In this document: positions 26,012 to 33,798 of the stretch, piece after piece | How the letters are laid out: every line of letters begins with the position of its first letter | Position numbering within the stretch: the first letter of the stretch is position 1 | NCBI GenBank assembly: GCA_021325095.1 | Contig: JAJPHV010000091.1 | Span: 1 to 36,859 of the forward strand | Direction: 5' to 3' | Origin: Chloroflexota bacterium | GTDB lineage: Bacteria; Chloroflexota; Anaerolineae; Aggregatilineales; UBA2796 | DNA length: 36,859 nucleotides | Translations under genes and position numbers: made by a program | The notes under the pieces: model-generated | Seen by the model: the letters and a program-made list of their open reading frames with translations, nothing else | The model's database searches: none | What the model was told of the DNA's origin: nothing

Positions 26012-26797
26012 TCAAAATCCCAACGTGAACCCACCATCGACCAGCAGGACTTGCCCGCGAATCATGGCCGCGTCCGGAGAACACAGAAATGCGACGGCAG
26101 CGGCCACATCCTCGACACTGACCAGGCGTGCCGCAGGCGTGCGCTGGCGCGCAAAGCCCAAGCGTTGGTCGGCCCAGTGCTTCATACCCTCGAAATGTTG
26201 CAGCGCTTCGGTATCGACCACCCCAGCAGATACCGCATTAACTACGATGTTCATCGGGGCCAGTTCGACGGCCAGGTAGCGAGTGATCGCTTCCAGCGCG
26301 GCTTTGGATGCGCCAACTACCACATAATCGGGCAGCACACGCGCCGCGCCAATACTCGACAGGTTGACGATGACTCCGCCTCCTCGCTGCTGCATCATCG
26401 GAGCGGCGTACTGCGCGGCGAACAGGGCCGCCCGCGCATTGATATTCATTGTCCAATCCCAGCCTTTGATGCGCTGTTCCATGACCGGGCGGTTGTAGCC
26501 GGAGGCGGCATTGTTGATGAGGAAATCGAGGCCGCCGAACGCCGCATTGGTCTCTTCAAAGAGCCGGGCCAGGTCTTTTTCGTCGCCAATATCGGCTTTG
26601 ACCAGCACTGCCCTGCGCCCCAATCCCTGAATTTCCTGCACAGTCTGTTCCGCCGGGGCGCGGTTGCGAAAGAAATTGACCACAACGTCCGCGCCTTCAC
26701 GGGCCAGCCGGAGCGCAATGGCCCTGCCGATACCGCGTCCGCTGCCCGTTATCAGTGCAACTTTGTTGGCGAAGCGTAATTGCGAGCTATCAGTCAC
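26012..26797 (-). CDS. FabL-like enoyl-ACP reductase (SDR)
   Basis: A 261-residue SDR very similar in pattern to Bacillus FabL (enoyl-ACP reductase III), which reduces enoyl-ACP with NADPH in the last step of the fatty acid cycle. Shared features are TGSGRGIGRAIA, NFFRNR (a strand-2 region fitting NADPH), NNAASGYNRPVME, WDWTMNINARA, SSIGAARVLPDYVVVGASKAA with the YxxxGxSK active site, and DAAMIRGQVLLVDGG. The GTG start overlaps the stop of the upstream DUF309 gene by four bases, so translation is coupled. It is not near other fatty-acid genes. It could act on another enoyl or keto substrate. The last gene of a three-gene minus-strand operon. Confidence 0.8.
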   Translation of the reverse strand: MTDSSQLRFANKVALITGSGRGIGRAIALRLAREGADVVVNFFRNRAPAEQTVQEIQGLGRRAVLVKADIGDEKDLARLFEETNAAFGGLDFLINNAASGYNRPVMEQRIKGWDWTMNINARAALFAAQYAAPMMQQRGGGVIVNLSSIGAARVLPDYVVVGASKAALEAITRYLAVELAPMNIVVNAVSAGVVDTEALQHFEGMKHWADQRLGFARQRTPAARLVSVEDVAAAVAFLCSPDAAMIRGQVLLVDGGFTLGF

Positions 26798-27585
26798 GCC
26801 GACGCTCCCTCGTACACAACGGGCTTAAGCAGTGTCCGGTCAAATTCCCGGATCCGTTCGGGGCCAAGCGCTTCCAGGTGCGCGCGAGCCGCCGCAGCGT
26901 CCTTTCGCAGCCGGGCCACATCGATGCCCTGGCAGCGATCTGGCAGCGGGGCGAACCATTGGAGCATCCGCAGAAACATCTTGTGCGCCCCCCAATAATT
27001 GCCGCGCTCGATCTGGTAGTAGGCAATGCCAAGTTGCAGGATGGCCCGGTACAGCTCGCGGACTGGTCCCCGTTCTTCGTTCCAGGCTTCTTCCAGAGTT
27101 TCGTGGCATTCGAAATACTGGTGTGCGTTGAACTGTTGCAGCCCTTTGAGCACTAGCGGCGAGGGTACACCGTCGCATTGGTTGTTCAGGGCAGCAGTGT
27201 CGCGGAACAGTTTCACATTATCTATAAGAACACCCGGCAGTGCGGTCAGAAACGCCTGCGACGACAAAACCTGATCGGCGCGGGCAGCTTTGCCGCGCAC
27301 CTGTGCAGCCGCATCGTCAGCGATGCCGATCACGGGTATCCGCCGCGTGGCCGGGTCAGAACGGACGACAGCCAGCCAATCAACGGGCCGATCAAGCTCG
27401 ATAACGATCAGTGCCGGATGTAACTCGGCCACCCCGGCCACTTCGCGGCGCGAAGGTTCCCCAGCCTTCTCGTAACCGGTTGGCTCGAATGACCAGTGAA
27501 TGTCGAACTCGTCGCTATACCGCGCCATAGCATCACGCAGGGTCGAACTGCGGACAAGGGCCAGAATGCGGGTTTTATCCGCCAT
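26794..27585 (-). CDS. Pseudoreceiver-DUF309 fusion protein
   Basis: A 263-residue cytoplasmic protein in two parts. Residues ~1-115 resemble a response-regulator receiver fold: the strand that should end in the phosphorylated Asp reads ALIVIELDRP, so Glu63 occupies that place and Asp65 follows. This suggests a receiver that is not phosphorylated in the normal way. Residues ~145-210 are a DUF309 helical domain with the conserved FNAHQYFECHETLEEAW signature (His155, Glu159, His161, Glu162) and a second helix pair around AILQLGIAYYQIERGN. DUF309 function is unknown. It starts 8 bases after the ConA-like gene and its stop overlaps the start of the FabL-like gene. GAGGTGAGCT precedes the ATG. Confidence 0.75.
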   Translation of the reverse strand: MADKTRILALVRSSTLRDAMARYSDEFDIHWSFEPTGYEKAGEPSRREVAGVAELHPALIVIELDRPVDWLAVVRSDPATRRIPVIGIADDAAAQVRGKAARADQVLSSQAFLTALPGVLIDNVKLFRDTAALNNQCDGVPSPLVLKGLQQFNAHQYFECHETLEEAWNEERGPVRELYRAILQLGIAYYQIERGNYWGAHKMFLRMLQWFAPLPDRCQGIDVARLRKDAAAARAHLEALGPERIREFDRTLLKPVVYEGASA

Positions 27586-27593
27586 AGCTCACC

Positions 27594-28391
27594 TCAACGC
27601 CTGACAATCAACGGTTCAATAGACAGCGATTCCAGGGCCAGCCATTGGCGTTCCGGCGGAGCCACCAGGCCCATGCCCAGGTTGCCCCGGGGCGTCACGA
27701 CTGCCCAACGGTTGTCCAGCCATGCCACGAAACCCAGAGGCCCTTTCGGTGCGAAGGGCGCTCGATGTACGATCTGGTCGTCCACGTAAAACTCACACAG
27801 CGCCTGCAACCAATCCAGGCGATAGGTGTGAGGCTGGCGCAAGTCAACGCCCAGCAGCGCTTCGGAAATACCCCCCGCCCACTGCCCCACCGGCCACAGC
27901 AGACGGTGGAGGAGCGGAATGCGCATCAAAAGAAACCCCAATGGCGCGGTGGGCAGCAACGCGAGGAACGGCAATCGGCCTGCGTCCAGTGTGGCGGCCT
28001 TCCAGCCGAAGCCGGGCACGCCCTTTGCAAGGGCCATGTTGGACGGCGGCGAACTGAAGAAAAACCAGACAGAACGCGGCAGGATGGGCAGTCGCTTGCC
28101 CGGCATAACGGGCTGAGTCCAGAAGCCGAACCCGGCTGTACCCTTCAGATCGTCAACGCCGTGCGACGCCCAGGCGCGGATCGACATTCGCAGCGGCGGA
28201 CGCCACACGAAATGGGGTGGCTTGCGGCGCAGGTAGTCGTCGATCTGGGCATTGCTATACTGCGAAGCAGTCGCCTGTTCTAGCACCAGCCGGACACCCT
28301 CCGCACTCCGCTCAACACGCCCCACGCCCTGTTCCAGCATCGTCAGGCTGGAACCCAGTTCTGTTCGGAAATCTTGTTGGATGGATTGCAT
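27594..28391 (-). CDS. Conserved hypothetical protein, ConA-like lectin/glucanase fold suspected
   Basis: A 265-residue protein without a signal peptide or clear family. The middle and C-terminal parts have patterns common to ConA-like lectin/glucanase domains: MSIRAWASHGVDDLKGTAGFG, RSVWFFFSSPPSN, YRLDWLQALCEFYVDDQ, and FVAWLDN. The YRLDW...FYVD motif is the typical edge strand of GH16/lectin-like folds. No catalytic ExDxE motif was seen, so a binding role or an enzyme with a different site is more likely. A hydrophobic stretch about residue 140-165 (LPFLALLPTAPLGFLLMRIPLLHRLLW) is unusual for this fold and could touch membrane. It opens the operon that continues with DUF309 and FabL-like genes. 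Confidence 0.55.
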   Translation of the reverse strand: MQSIQQDFRTELGSSLTMLEQGVGRVERSAEGVRLVLEQATASQYSNAQIDDYLRRKPPHFVWRPPLRMSIRAWASHGVDDLKGTAGFGFWTQPVMPGKRLPILPRSVWFFFSSPPSNMALAKGVPGFGWKAATLDAGRLPFLALLPTAPLGFLLMRIPLLHRLLWPVGQWAGGISEALLGVDLRQPHTYRLDWLQALCEFYVDDQIVHRAPFAPKGPLGFVAWLDNRWAVVTPRGNLGMGLVAPPERQWLALESLSIEPLIVRR

Positions 28392-28453
28392 AGCCCTGAG
28401 TGTACCGCGCGCGCCCGCAAAACTGTTATGCGGATTTTCGGTTCAGCCGCCAG

Positions 28454-28483
28454 TTGGCTGGCTTGACCTTCGCGCGGTATAAT
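28454..28483 (+). promoter_or_regulatory. Promoter of the MBL-fold gene
   Basis: TTGGCT (28454-28459), an 18-base spacer and a perfect TATAAT (28478-28483), 46 bases ahead of the ATG at 28530. Confidence 0.6.
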
Positions 28484-28529
28484 CTCGCTGCCTGCGGGCA
28501 AATCTTCCACGAGTAACGGGAACCCCAAA

Positions 28530-29165
28530 ATGGAAATCACCTGGTACGGACACAGTTGCTTTCGGCTCGCAGAACGTGGGAAAGCAACCGTCGTGACCGA
28601 TCCCTTCGACGAGTCCATCGGCTACCCACTGCCCAAACTGAAAGCGGACGTCGTGACCGTCAGCCACGATGCGCCCGGTCACAGCAACGTCGACAACGTG
28701 AAAAGCTACCAGCGCCTGATTCGGGGGCCAGGCGAGTACGAGATCGGCGGCGTATTCATCATCGGCGCGGCCATGCACAGCGTCAACCCCGATTCGTACA
28801 GGTACAACGTGGCCTACATGTTCGATTACGACGGCCTGAGCGTGGTTCATCTGGGCGACCTCGATCATGTCCCGCACCAATCCACGATTGAAACGATGGG
28901 CGCGGTAGACATTGTGCTGGTTCCGGTGGGAGGTGGGGCTGGCCTGAATGCCACACAGGCCGCCGAGGTTGTCAGCATGTTGGAGCCGGGCATCGTCATC
29001 CCGATGCACTACAAGACCGATGAGAGCCGGCTGGAACTTGAACCGGTTGACCGATTTTTGAAAGAGATGGGCGTGAGCCGTATCCAGCAAGAAGAAGTGC
29101 TCAAAGTCACCAAGAGCAGCCTGCCCGAACAGACGCAGATCGTCGTCCTCGGATGCAGCCGCTAA
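28530..29165 (+). CDS. MBL-fold metal-dependent hydrolase-like protein with degenerate metal motif
   Basis: A 211-residue cytoplasmic protein of the UlaG/YtkL-like beta-lactamase superfamily. It has the typical start ITWYGHSCFRL, then TDPF, and the first metal motif region SHDAPGHSN. The usual HxHxDH is here H46-x-A48-x-G50-H51, so the second His and the Asp are lost. Other family pieces are kept: HLGDLDHV (an Asp that normally bridges the metals) and IPMHYKTDES with its His. It may bind one metal or none. No substrate can be assigned. It has its own promoter and is followed 26 bases later by a small unknown gene. Confidence 0.75.
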   Translation: MEITWYGHSCFRLAERGKATVVTDPFDESIGYPLPKLKADVVTVSHDAPGHSNVDNVKSYQRLIRGPGEYEIGGVFIIGAAMHSVNPDSYRYNVAYMFDYDGLSVVHLGDLDHVPHQSTIETMGAVDIVLVPVGGGAGLNATQAAEVVSMLEPGIVIPMHYKTDESRLELEPVDRFLKEMGVSRIQQEEVLKVTKSSLPEQTQIVVLGCSR

Positions 29166-29191
29166 AGCACCAGTCTCGCTAAGGAATAGCC

Positions 29192-29494
29192 ATGCAAGTC
29201 AAAATCATCATGAATTGGGACATCAAGCAGGGGCGCGATCAGGAGTATTTTGAATTTGTCGTGCGGGAATTCGCGCCGGGCATCACCCGGCTCGGTTTGC
29301 AGCCCACCGAAGCCTGGTTTACCGTCTATGGCGAGTGTCCTCAGATCATGATGGGCGGAATTACGTCGGACTTCACGACGATGAAGTCGCTTCTGGATAG
29401 CCGGGAGTGGAAAGACCTGCACGAGCGCCTGCTGCAGTTCGTCACCAACTACCAGCAAAAAGTCGTGCGGTTCTCGCCGGGTTTCCAGCTCTAG
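29192..29494 (+). CDS. Small conserved hypothetical protein, ferredoxin-like fold suspected
   Basis: I do not recognise a named family. The 100-residue product starts MQVKIIMNWDIKQGRDQEYF, a beta-alpha start common to dimeric alpha/beta barrel (NIPSNAP/EthD-like) proteins: a strand, then a helix after a 'kxGxexeyf' turn, and later MKSLLDSREWKDLHERL. It is cytoplasmic by composition. It follows the MBL-fold gene by 26 bases, probably in one transcript, and ends at a strong terminator. Function unknown. Confidence 0.65.
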   Translation: MQVKIIMNWDIKQGRDQEYFEFVVREFAPGITRLGLQPTEAWFTVYGECPQIMMGGITSDFTTMKSLLDSREWKDLHERLLQFVTNYQQKVVRFSPGFQL

Positions 29495-29507
29495 CCCCAA
29501 AAGGCCA

Positions 29508-29542
29508 CAGCCCGATGAACGCTCCATCCATCGGGCTGTTTT
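29508..29542 (+). terminator. Strong intrinsic terminator
   Basis: CAGCCCGATG (29508-29517) pairs perfectly with CATCGGGCTG (29529-29538), followed by TTTT. It lies 13 bases after the small gene and between convergent genes, and may work partly on the other strand as well (AAAA at 29499-29502). Confidence 0.85.
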
Positions 29543-29565
29543 CACCTGGCAAAGGCCAGGCCGGG

Positions 29566-29898
29566 TTACTTGGTCTCGGCAGTGGTCGTACTTGCAGCGG
29601 GCTTATCAGTCGTTTCGGCTTTGGCGGGCGTGCCTTCGGTGCCTGAAGTACTGCCGTTGCCACTCTCACTCGGTTTAGAGTCTTCTTTTTTCGGGCCGGT
29701 TGTTGCCAGATTTTGCTTGCCCCGGCTGTCGGTCACGTAGAAACCCGATCCCTTGAATACAATCCCAACGGGCTGAATCACCCGGTAGAGTTTCTCCTCG
29801 CTACAGGTGGGGCAGACCGTCAGCGGCGCATCATTGAAGCTCTGCTTGGCCTCGAAGCGTTCCCCACAGTTTTCACACTCGTAGGTATAAATCGGCAT
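29566..29898 (-). CDS. FmdB-family zinc-ribbon protein
   Basis: A 110-residue protein. The first ~60 residues are the FmdB/CxxC zinc ribbon: MPIYTYECENCGERFE and TVCPTCSEEKLYRVI, two CxxC pairs that should hold one zinc, then a hydrophobic GIVFKGSGFYVTD. The last ~45 residues are low complexity, rich in Thr, Lys, Ala, Ser and Glu, and probably disordered. Members of the family are often called putative regulatory proteins but their real role is not settled. Length and order are normal for the family. Monocistronic between a terminator and the gamma-synthase gene. Confidence 0.88.
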   Translation of the reverse strand: MPIYTYECENCGERFEAKQSFNDAPLTVCPTCSEEKLYRVIQPVGIVFKGSGFYVTDSRGKQNLATTGPKKEDSKPSESGNGSTSGTEGTPAKAETTDKPAASTTTAETK

Positions 29899-30075
29899 AG
29901 GTTGTCACGACCTCGATCCCGTATGATCTTGCGCACGCAGATCAGACGTTGTAGCTGGCCGGAATTTTACTGATTTATTCAGCAAGATCGGCCTTGAGCA
30001 AATACTACATAGCGCTGGCTCAAAACGCAAGGGACAATTGCACCTCACGCCCGATGTTCTCAATGCAGCATAGGG

Positions 30076-31230
30076 CTAGAGGCTCGCCAGGGCCTGCCGC
30101 AAATCCTGGAGCAAGTCGTCGATGTGCTCAATGCCCACGCTCAACCGCACCAAACCCGGATCGACGGCCAGAGCGCTGCTGGCGGTGCTGGCGTGAGTCA
30201 TGCTGTAGGGATGCTCGATCAGGCTCTCGACCCCGCCCAGGCTTTCGGCCAGCGAAAACAAGCGCGTGCTGGATGCGAAGCGTTTGCCCGCTTCCGTGCC
30301 GCCATGCAGGATCACACTCAACATGCCGCCAAAGTCGCGCATCTGGCGCTTCGCCAGTGCGTGCTGTGGGTGGCTTTCCAGGCCCGGGTAATACACTGCC
30401 TTGACCGCAGGGTGATCTTCGAGGAAGCGGGCCACCCGCAGCCCATTCGCGCTGTGCCGCTCCATGCGCAGCGCCAGCGTCTTGATGCCACGCAGCACGA
30501 GAAAGCAGTCCGAGGGGCCGGGCACTGCCCCCGCTGCATTTTGCAGAAACTTGAGTCGCTCAAACAGCGTCTTATCGCGCAGCATAATCGCGCCGCCGAC
30601 CACGTCGCTGTGCCCACCCAGGTACTTGGTCGTGCTGTGGACGACCAGATGCGCGCCAAGCGTCAGGGGCTGCTGTAAGACCGGGCTGGCAAAGGTGTTA
30701 TCGACAGCTACCAGCGCACCGGACGGCTGGGCAAGCCGGGCAATCGCAGCGATGTCCGCCAGCATCAGGCGCGGGTTGGTCGGGCTTTCCAGCCAGATCA
30801 GCTTCGTTTGTGGCCTGATGGCGGCTTTGACCTGCGCCAGATCAGTCGTGTCCACCCAACTGAAATCCAGGCCAAAGCTGCGCCACACCTTGTCCGCCAG
30901 CCGAAACGTTCCGCCGTACACGTCATTGGCGGCAATCACGTGGTCGCCGGGGCTGAACAGACGAAAGATCGTGTCGATGGCAGCCATGCCGCTGGCAAAG
31001 GCCAACCCGTAGGGAGCAGCTTCCAGCGCGGCCAGGCAGTCTTCGAGCGCTTTTCGGGTCGGGTTGTCGGTACGGCTGTATTCGTACCCCTTGTGATGGG
31101 CGGGGGCAGACTGTACGTAGGTTGAAGTCTGGTAGATCGGCGTCATGATCGCGCCTGTCGTCGGATCGGGTATCTGGCCCGCGTGGATGGCTAAGGTTTC
31201 GATATGCAGTGGTGGCTGTCCGTCCGTCAT
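30076..31230 (-). CDS. Cystathionine gamma-synthase/lyase-type PLP enzyme
   Basis: A 384-residue Cys/Met-metabolism PLP enzyme. The N-terminal TPIYQTSTYVQ and YEYSRTDNPTRKALED segments supply phosphate contacts. The FASGMAAI block binds PLP, LESPTNP and VDNTFASPVLQQPL carry the Asp that holds the pyridine nitrogen, and the Schiff-base Lys is in HSTTKYLGGHSD. It makes or breaks C-S bonds: cystathionine gamma-synthase, gamma-lyase or O-acetylhomoserine sulfhydrylase. These cannot be told apart safely from motifs. The frame is open from 31293, but the ATG at 31230 has GGGAG ahead and matches the family's start. Cytoplasmic; the 177-base gap to the FmdB gene holds nothing recognised. Confidence 0.9.
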   Translation of the reverse strand: MTDGQPPLHIETLAIHAGQIPDPTTGAIMTPIYQTSTYVQSAPAHHKGYEYSRTDNPTRKALEDCLAALEAAPYGLAFASGMAAIDTIFRLFSPGDHVIAANDVYGGTFRLADKVWRSFGLDFSWVDTTDLAQVKAAIRPQTKLIWLESPTNPRLMLADIAAIARLAQPSGALVAVDNTFASPVLQQPLTLGAHLVVHSTTKYLGGHSDVVGGAIMLRDKTLFERLKFLQNAAGAVPGPSDCFLVLRGIKTLALRMERHSANGLRVARFLEDHPAVKAVYYPGLESHPQHALAKRQMRDFGGMLSVILHGGTEAGKRFASSTRLFSLAESLGGVESLIEHPYSMTHASTASSALAVDPGLVRLSVGIEHIDDLLQDLRQALASL

Positions 31231-31305
31231 AGTTTCTCCCTGCGGCCTGAAGCGGTGGAGCAAGTTTACCTCACTCGGCGGCGAATACAGCACGACAAAA
31301 GGGAA

Positions 31306-31334
31306 TTGTCAGGGCACAAGCCACGTGGTAAGAT
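31306..31334 (+). promoter_or_regulatory. Promoter of tRNA-Leu
   Basis: TTGTCA (31306-31311), 17 bases, TAAGAT (31329-31334), placing the start of transcription about 12 bases ahead of the mature tRNA. Confidence 0.6.
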
Positions 31335-31352
31335 GTTGGACGGCGCTGTTTT

Positions 31353-31435
31353 GCGGGAGTGGTGAAATGGCAGCCACGACAGTCTTAAAAACTGTTGGGA
31401 GTAATCCCATATGGGTTCGAGTCCCATCTCCCGCA
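31353..31435 (+). tRNA. tRNA-Leu (anticodon UAA)
   Basis: A class II tRNA of 83 bases. The acceptor stem pairs GCGGGAG (31353-31359) with CTCCCGC (31428-31434), with A as discriminator. The anticodon stem ACAGT/ACTGT encloses the loop CTTAAAA, giving anticodon UAA (reads UUA). A long variable arm (GGGA GTAA TCCC) and the T arm ATGGG TTCGAGT CCCAT complete it. The CCA end is not encoded. Confidence 0.95.
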
Positions 31436-31487
31436 CTCAAAGTTTGCCTCCACCTTTCTGTGAATTTCCGCCTGGGGCCGGCGTGGT

Positions 31488-32144
31488 TCATCTGCCTGGC
31501 ATGAGGCTGCCAAACCCCTTCCAGCGGTGATATTCGACGGAGGGATTCGGCGCGTCTTGGTTGGTGAGGTAGAAGCGCGGGTTCTCGGTAAGCGCTGATC
31601 GGCCCGCGTGCGTATAAAAGGTGGCGTCCAGCCCATCATATTTCAGGGCGATTTCATAGCCACTACCCACCAGCTCATGGACAACAACCCACCGTGGAGG
31701 GCCAAAGCAGCCGAGGATATCCGCCACTGTGGGCGCATAGCTGGCGTTATCACTGCGTGGTTCAAGCAGGCTGATCGACTGTACAGTCTCGCTCTTCGCA
31801 TCGACAAGTTCTGAAATGCTGAGGCGAACGAAGAGGTAAAAATCATGGCTCTCAATGGTGTTGTCAATCGTTTTGGCTGAGGCGTACCCGCCCGGAAAGC
31901 CAGCCGTATCCTTGATCTGCATCTGGCCTTGTTCTGCGAAAGCAGCCACAATCTTTGCTTTTGCCTCTTTAACCGTAGACAACCCTGGCACGATGCCGAT
32001 CCAGCACGGAGGCGTGCAGTCCAGCAGACGCAGTTGGGAAACGCTTTGCGGAACGGCGCGGGTCTGTCCCACGGTGCGCGCGATGGAAATGGCGATGACA
32101 AACGCCAGAAAAGCAAAGAAGGGGAAGACTAACAACCTGATCAT
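31488..32144 (-). CDS. Hypothetical secreted or membrane-anchored protein
   Basis: I do not recognise a family. From the ATG at 32144 the 218-residue product begins with a strong hydrophobic segment (MIRLLVFPFFAFLAFVIAIS), either a signal peptide or an anchor. A GTG at 32165 would add seven residues; neither start has a clear ribosome site. After the membrane part comes CTPPCWIGIVPG, a Cys-x3-Cys motif followed by a helix with TVKEAKAKIV, then beta-rich sequence including CFGPPRWVVVHEL. The CxxPCW-type motif with a following 'PGxT' turn recurs in hypothetical extracytoplasmic proteins of Chloroflexota, as I recall. It ends 53 bases after tRNA-Leu, on the other strand. Function unknown. Confidence 0.55.
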   Translation of the reverse strand: MIRLLVFPFFAFLAFVIAISIARTVGQTRAVPQSVSQLRLLDCTPPCWIGIVPGLSTVKEAKAKIVAAFAEQGQMQIKDTAGFPGGYASAKTIDNTIESHDFYLFVRLSISELVDAKSETVQSISLLEPRSDNASYAPTVADILGCFGPPRWVVVHELVGSGYEIALKYDGLDATFYTHAGRSALTENPRFYLTNQDAPNPSVEYHRWKGFGSLMPGR

Positions 32145-32165
32145 CTGGTTTTGGGCAGACCGCAC

Positions 32166-32525
32166 TTATTGAATTGCCAGAAGTATAGAGCAAAAACCAC
32201 CGAAACGATGAAGAACAGATTCGCTACGAATGCCTATCCGGGAAACAGTCGTCCCCAATCAGGTAGTGACCGCGCTAACGCAGCGGATGCAATAATCGTG
32301 GATGAACGGCCAAATCACCACGCTTGGATTGCGGACTGGTCTGGCCGCTGCCCCGTCTATCCTCGCCTGTTTCCAATGACTGATTAATTCATTACGCTGG
32401 CACCCCTGAGCGATTTGTGGCGATCTGCACAACCAAATACCTGTGTTGAGCGTATAGGAAATGACGAGGCGACTCGCCGATCCGCCAGGGCAATTGAGTC
32501 TGAACACCCGGAAAGTAGGTCAATC
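32166..32525. other. 360-base intergenic stretch without recognised features
   Basis: Short reading frames on both strands show no family pattern. No clear promoter pair or hairpin was found, although the CDF transporter gene must start its transcript here. A decayed gene cannot be excluded. Confidence 0.4.
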
Positions 32526-33446
32526 ATGAATCGCGCATCTCTGGTTCGGTATGCGTGGTTGTCCATCGGTGCTGCTGTACTGACCATTGGCCTCAAGTTT
32601 ATGGCCTATGTCTTATCCGGTTCGGTGGGGTTACTTTCCGATGCGCTTGAGTCGGGCGTAAACCTGGTTGCCGCTGTGGTTGCACTGGGAGCATTGACAG
32701 TTGCCGCCCAGCCGCCGGATGAACAGCACAATTACGGACACGACAAGGCCGAGTATTTCTCCAGCGGCGTCGAAGGCGCACTGATTCTGTTCGCGGCGGC
32801 TGGCATTTTCTACACCAGCATTGAGCGACTTCTCCATCCCCGGCCCCTGGAGCAAGTAGGGATCGGACTGGCCGTATCCACCCTCGCATCTGGTATCAAT
32901 TTTGTCGTCGCCAGAGTCCTGTTGCGGGCAGGCAAAGCACACCGGTCAATTACCCTTGAGGCTGATTCGAAACACCTGATGACCGATGTCTGGACATCAG
33001 CCGGTGTGATCGCCGGAGTCGGCGCGGTGGGATTAACCGGTTGGCTTTGGCTGGACCCGGCGATTGCGCTGCTGGTGGCCGCCAACATCGTCTGGTCCGG
33101 GTTTCAACTACTGCGGCGTTCGTTGAGCGGGCTGATGGACAGCGCATTGGAGGACGATGAACGGTCACGGCTGACCGCTATTCTTGACCGTTATCAGGAG
33201 CAGGGGATCAGGTGGCACGCCTTGCGCACCCGCAAGTCCGGTGCTCGCTGGTTTGCGACGGTGCATATTTTAGTCCCCGGTGAGTGGACAGTTCAAGCCG
33301 GGCATGACCTACTCGAAACGATAGAACACGATCTTCTGCAAAACATACCCCATCTCTCCGTGACAATGCATCTTGAGCCTCTGAATGATGCGGCAGCGGA
33401 GGCAGATTCAGTTATTGCCAGGGCCACCAGCCCAAGCCCGCGCTGA
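32526..33446 (+). CDS. Cation diffusion facilitator metal exporter
   Basis: A 306-residue inner-membrane CDF transporter that would export Zn, Fe or Mn in exchange for protons. There are six predicted helices; the first begins near residue 10. The helix-2 metal site, usually (D/H)xxxD, reads Glu42-x3-Asn46 in SDALESGVN. The helix-5 site is intact as HLMTD in ADSKHLMTDVWTS. The C-terminal ~85 residues form the cytoplasmic ferredoxin-like dimer domain with WHALRTRKSGARWFATVHI and DLLQNIPHLSVTMHLEP. The ATG at 32526 was chosen because the membrane part starts just after it, while the open frame from TTG 32415 adds an uncharacteristic, charged stretch. Confidence 0.88.
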   Translation: MNRASLVRYAWLSIGAAVLTIGLKFMAYVLSGSVGLLSDALESGVNLVAAVVALGALTVAAQPPDEQHNYGHDKAEYFSSGVEGALILFAAAGIFYTSIERLLHPRPLEQVGIGLAVSTLASGINFVVARVLLRAGKAHRSITLEADSKHLMTDVWTSAGVIAGVGAVGLTGWLWLDPAIALLVAANIVWSGFQLLRRSLSGLMDSALEDDERSRLTAILDRYQEQGIRWHALRTRKSGARWFATVHILVPGEWTVQAGHDLLETIEHDLLQNIPHLSVTMHLEPLNDAAAEADSVIARATSPSPR

Positions 33447-33572
33447 GTAGCGCCGCTTCAGGAAGCCCCGGAGCAAGCCAGCACGTCACAGTTCCCCGGC
33501 GAGCGAAACTCTGTTTGGCCCTCTGGACTGGCCCCGGCAAAACACGACACTTCTTATTGAGGAGTTGAGGCT

Positions 33573-33650
33573 ATGAAGACAACACGACTCACAGTTGCAG
33601 CCATCGCTATTGCACGCAGCTCAGTGCCCAAGCCAGAACCGTCACACTAA
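33573..33650 (+). pseudogene. 25-codon ORF with ribosome site and signal-peptide-like start
   Basis: GAGGAG (33559-33564) stands 8 bases ahead of an ATG that encodes MKTTRLTVAAIAI, a typical signal-peptide beginning, but the frame stops after 25 codons. It looks like the 5' end of a secreted-protein gene that was later broken. The flanking sequence 33447-33572 and 33651-33800 shows no further gene that I can support. Confidence 0.35.
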
Positions 33651-33798
33651 CCCTGACTGTTCCTCCGATGTTCGCCGATGTTTAGCTGGCTGGAGATTCT
33701 GGCTGCCCGGCTTTTGCAGCATGTCATCGCGCGGCGTGAGGGAAATCAATCCGTACATTTTTCACGAAAATTTGGGGATATTTTGGTGAAATGGAAAG

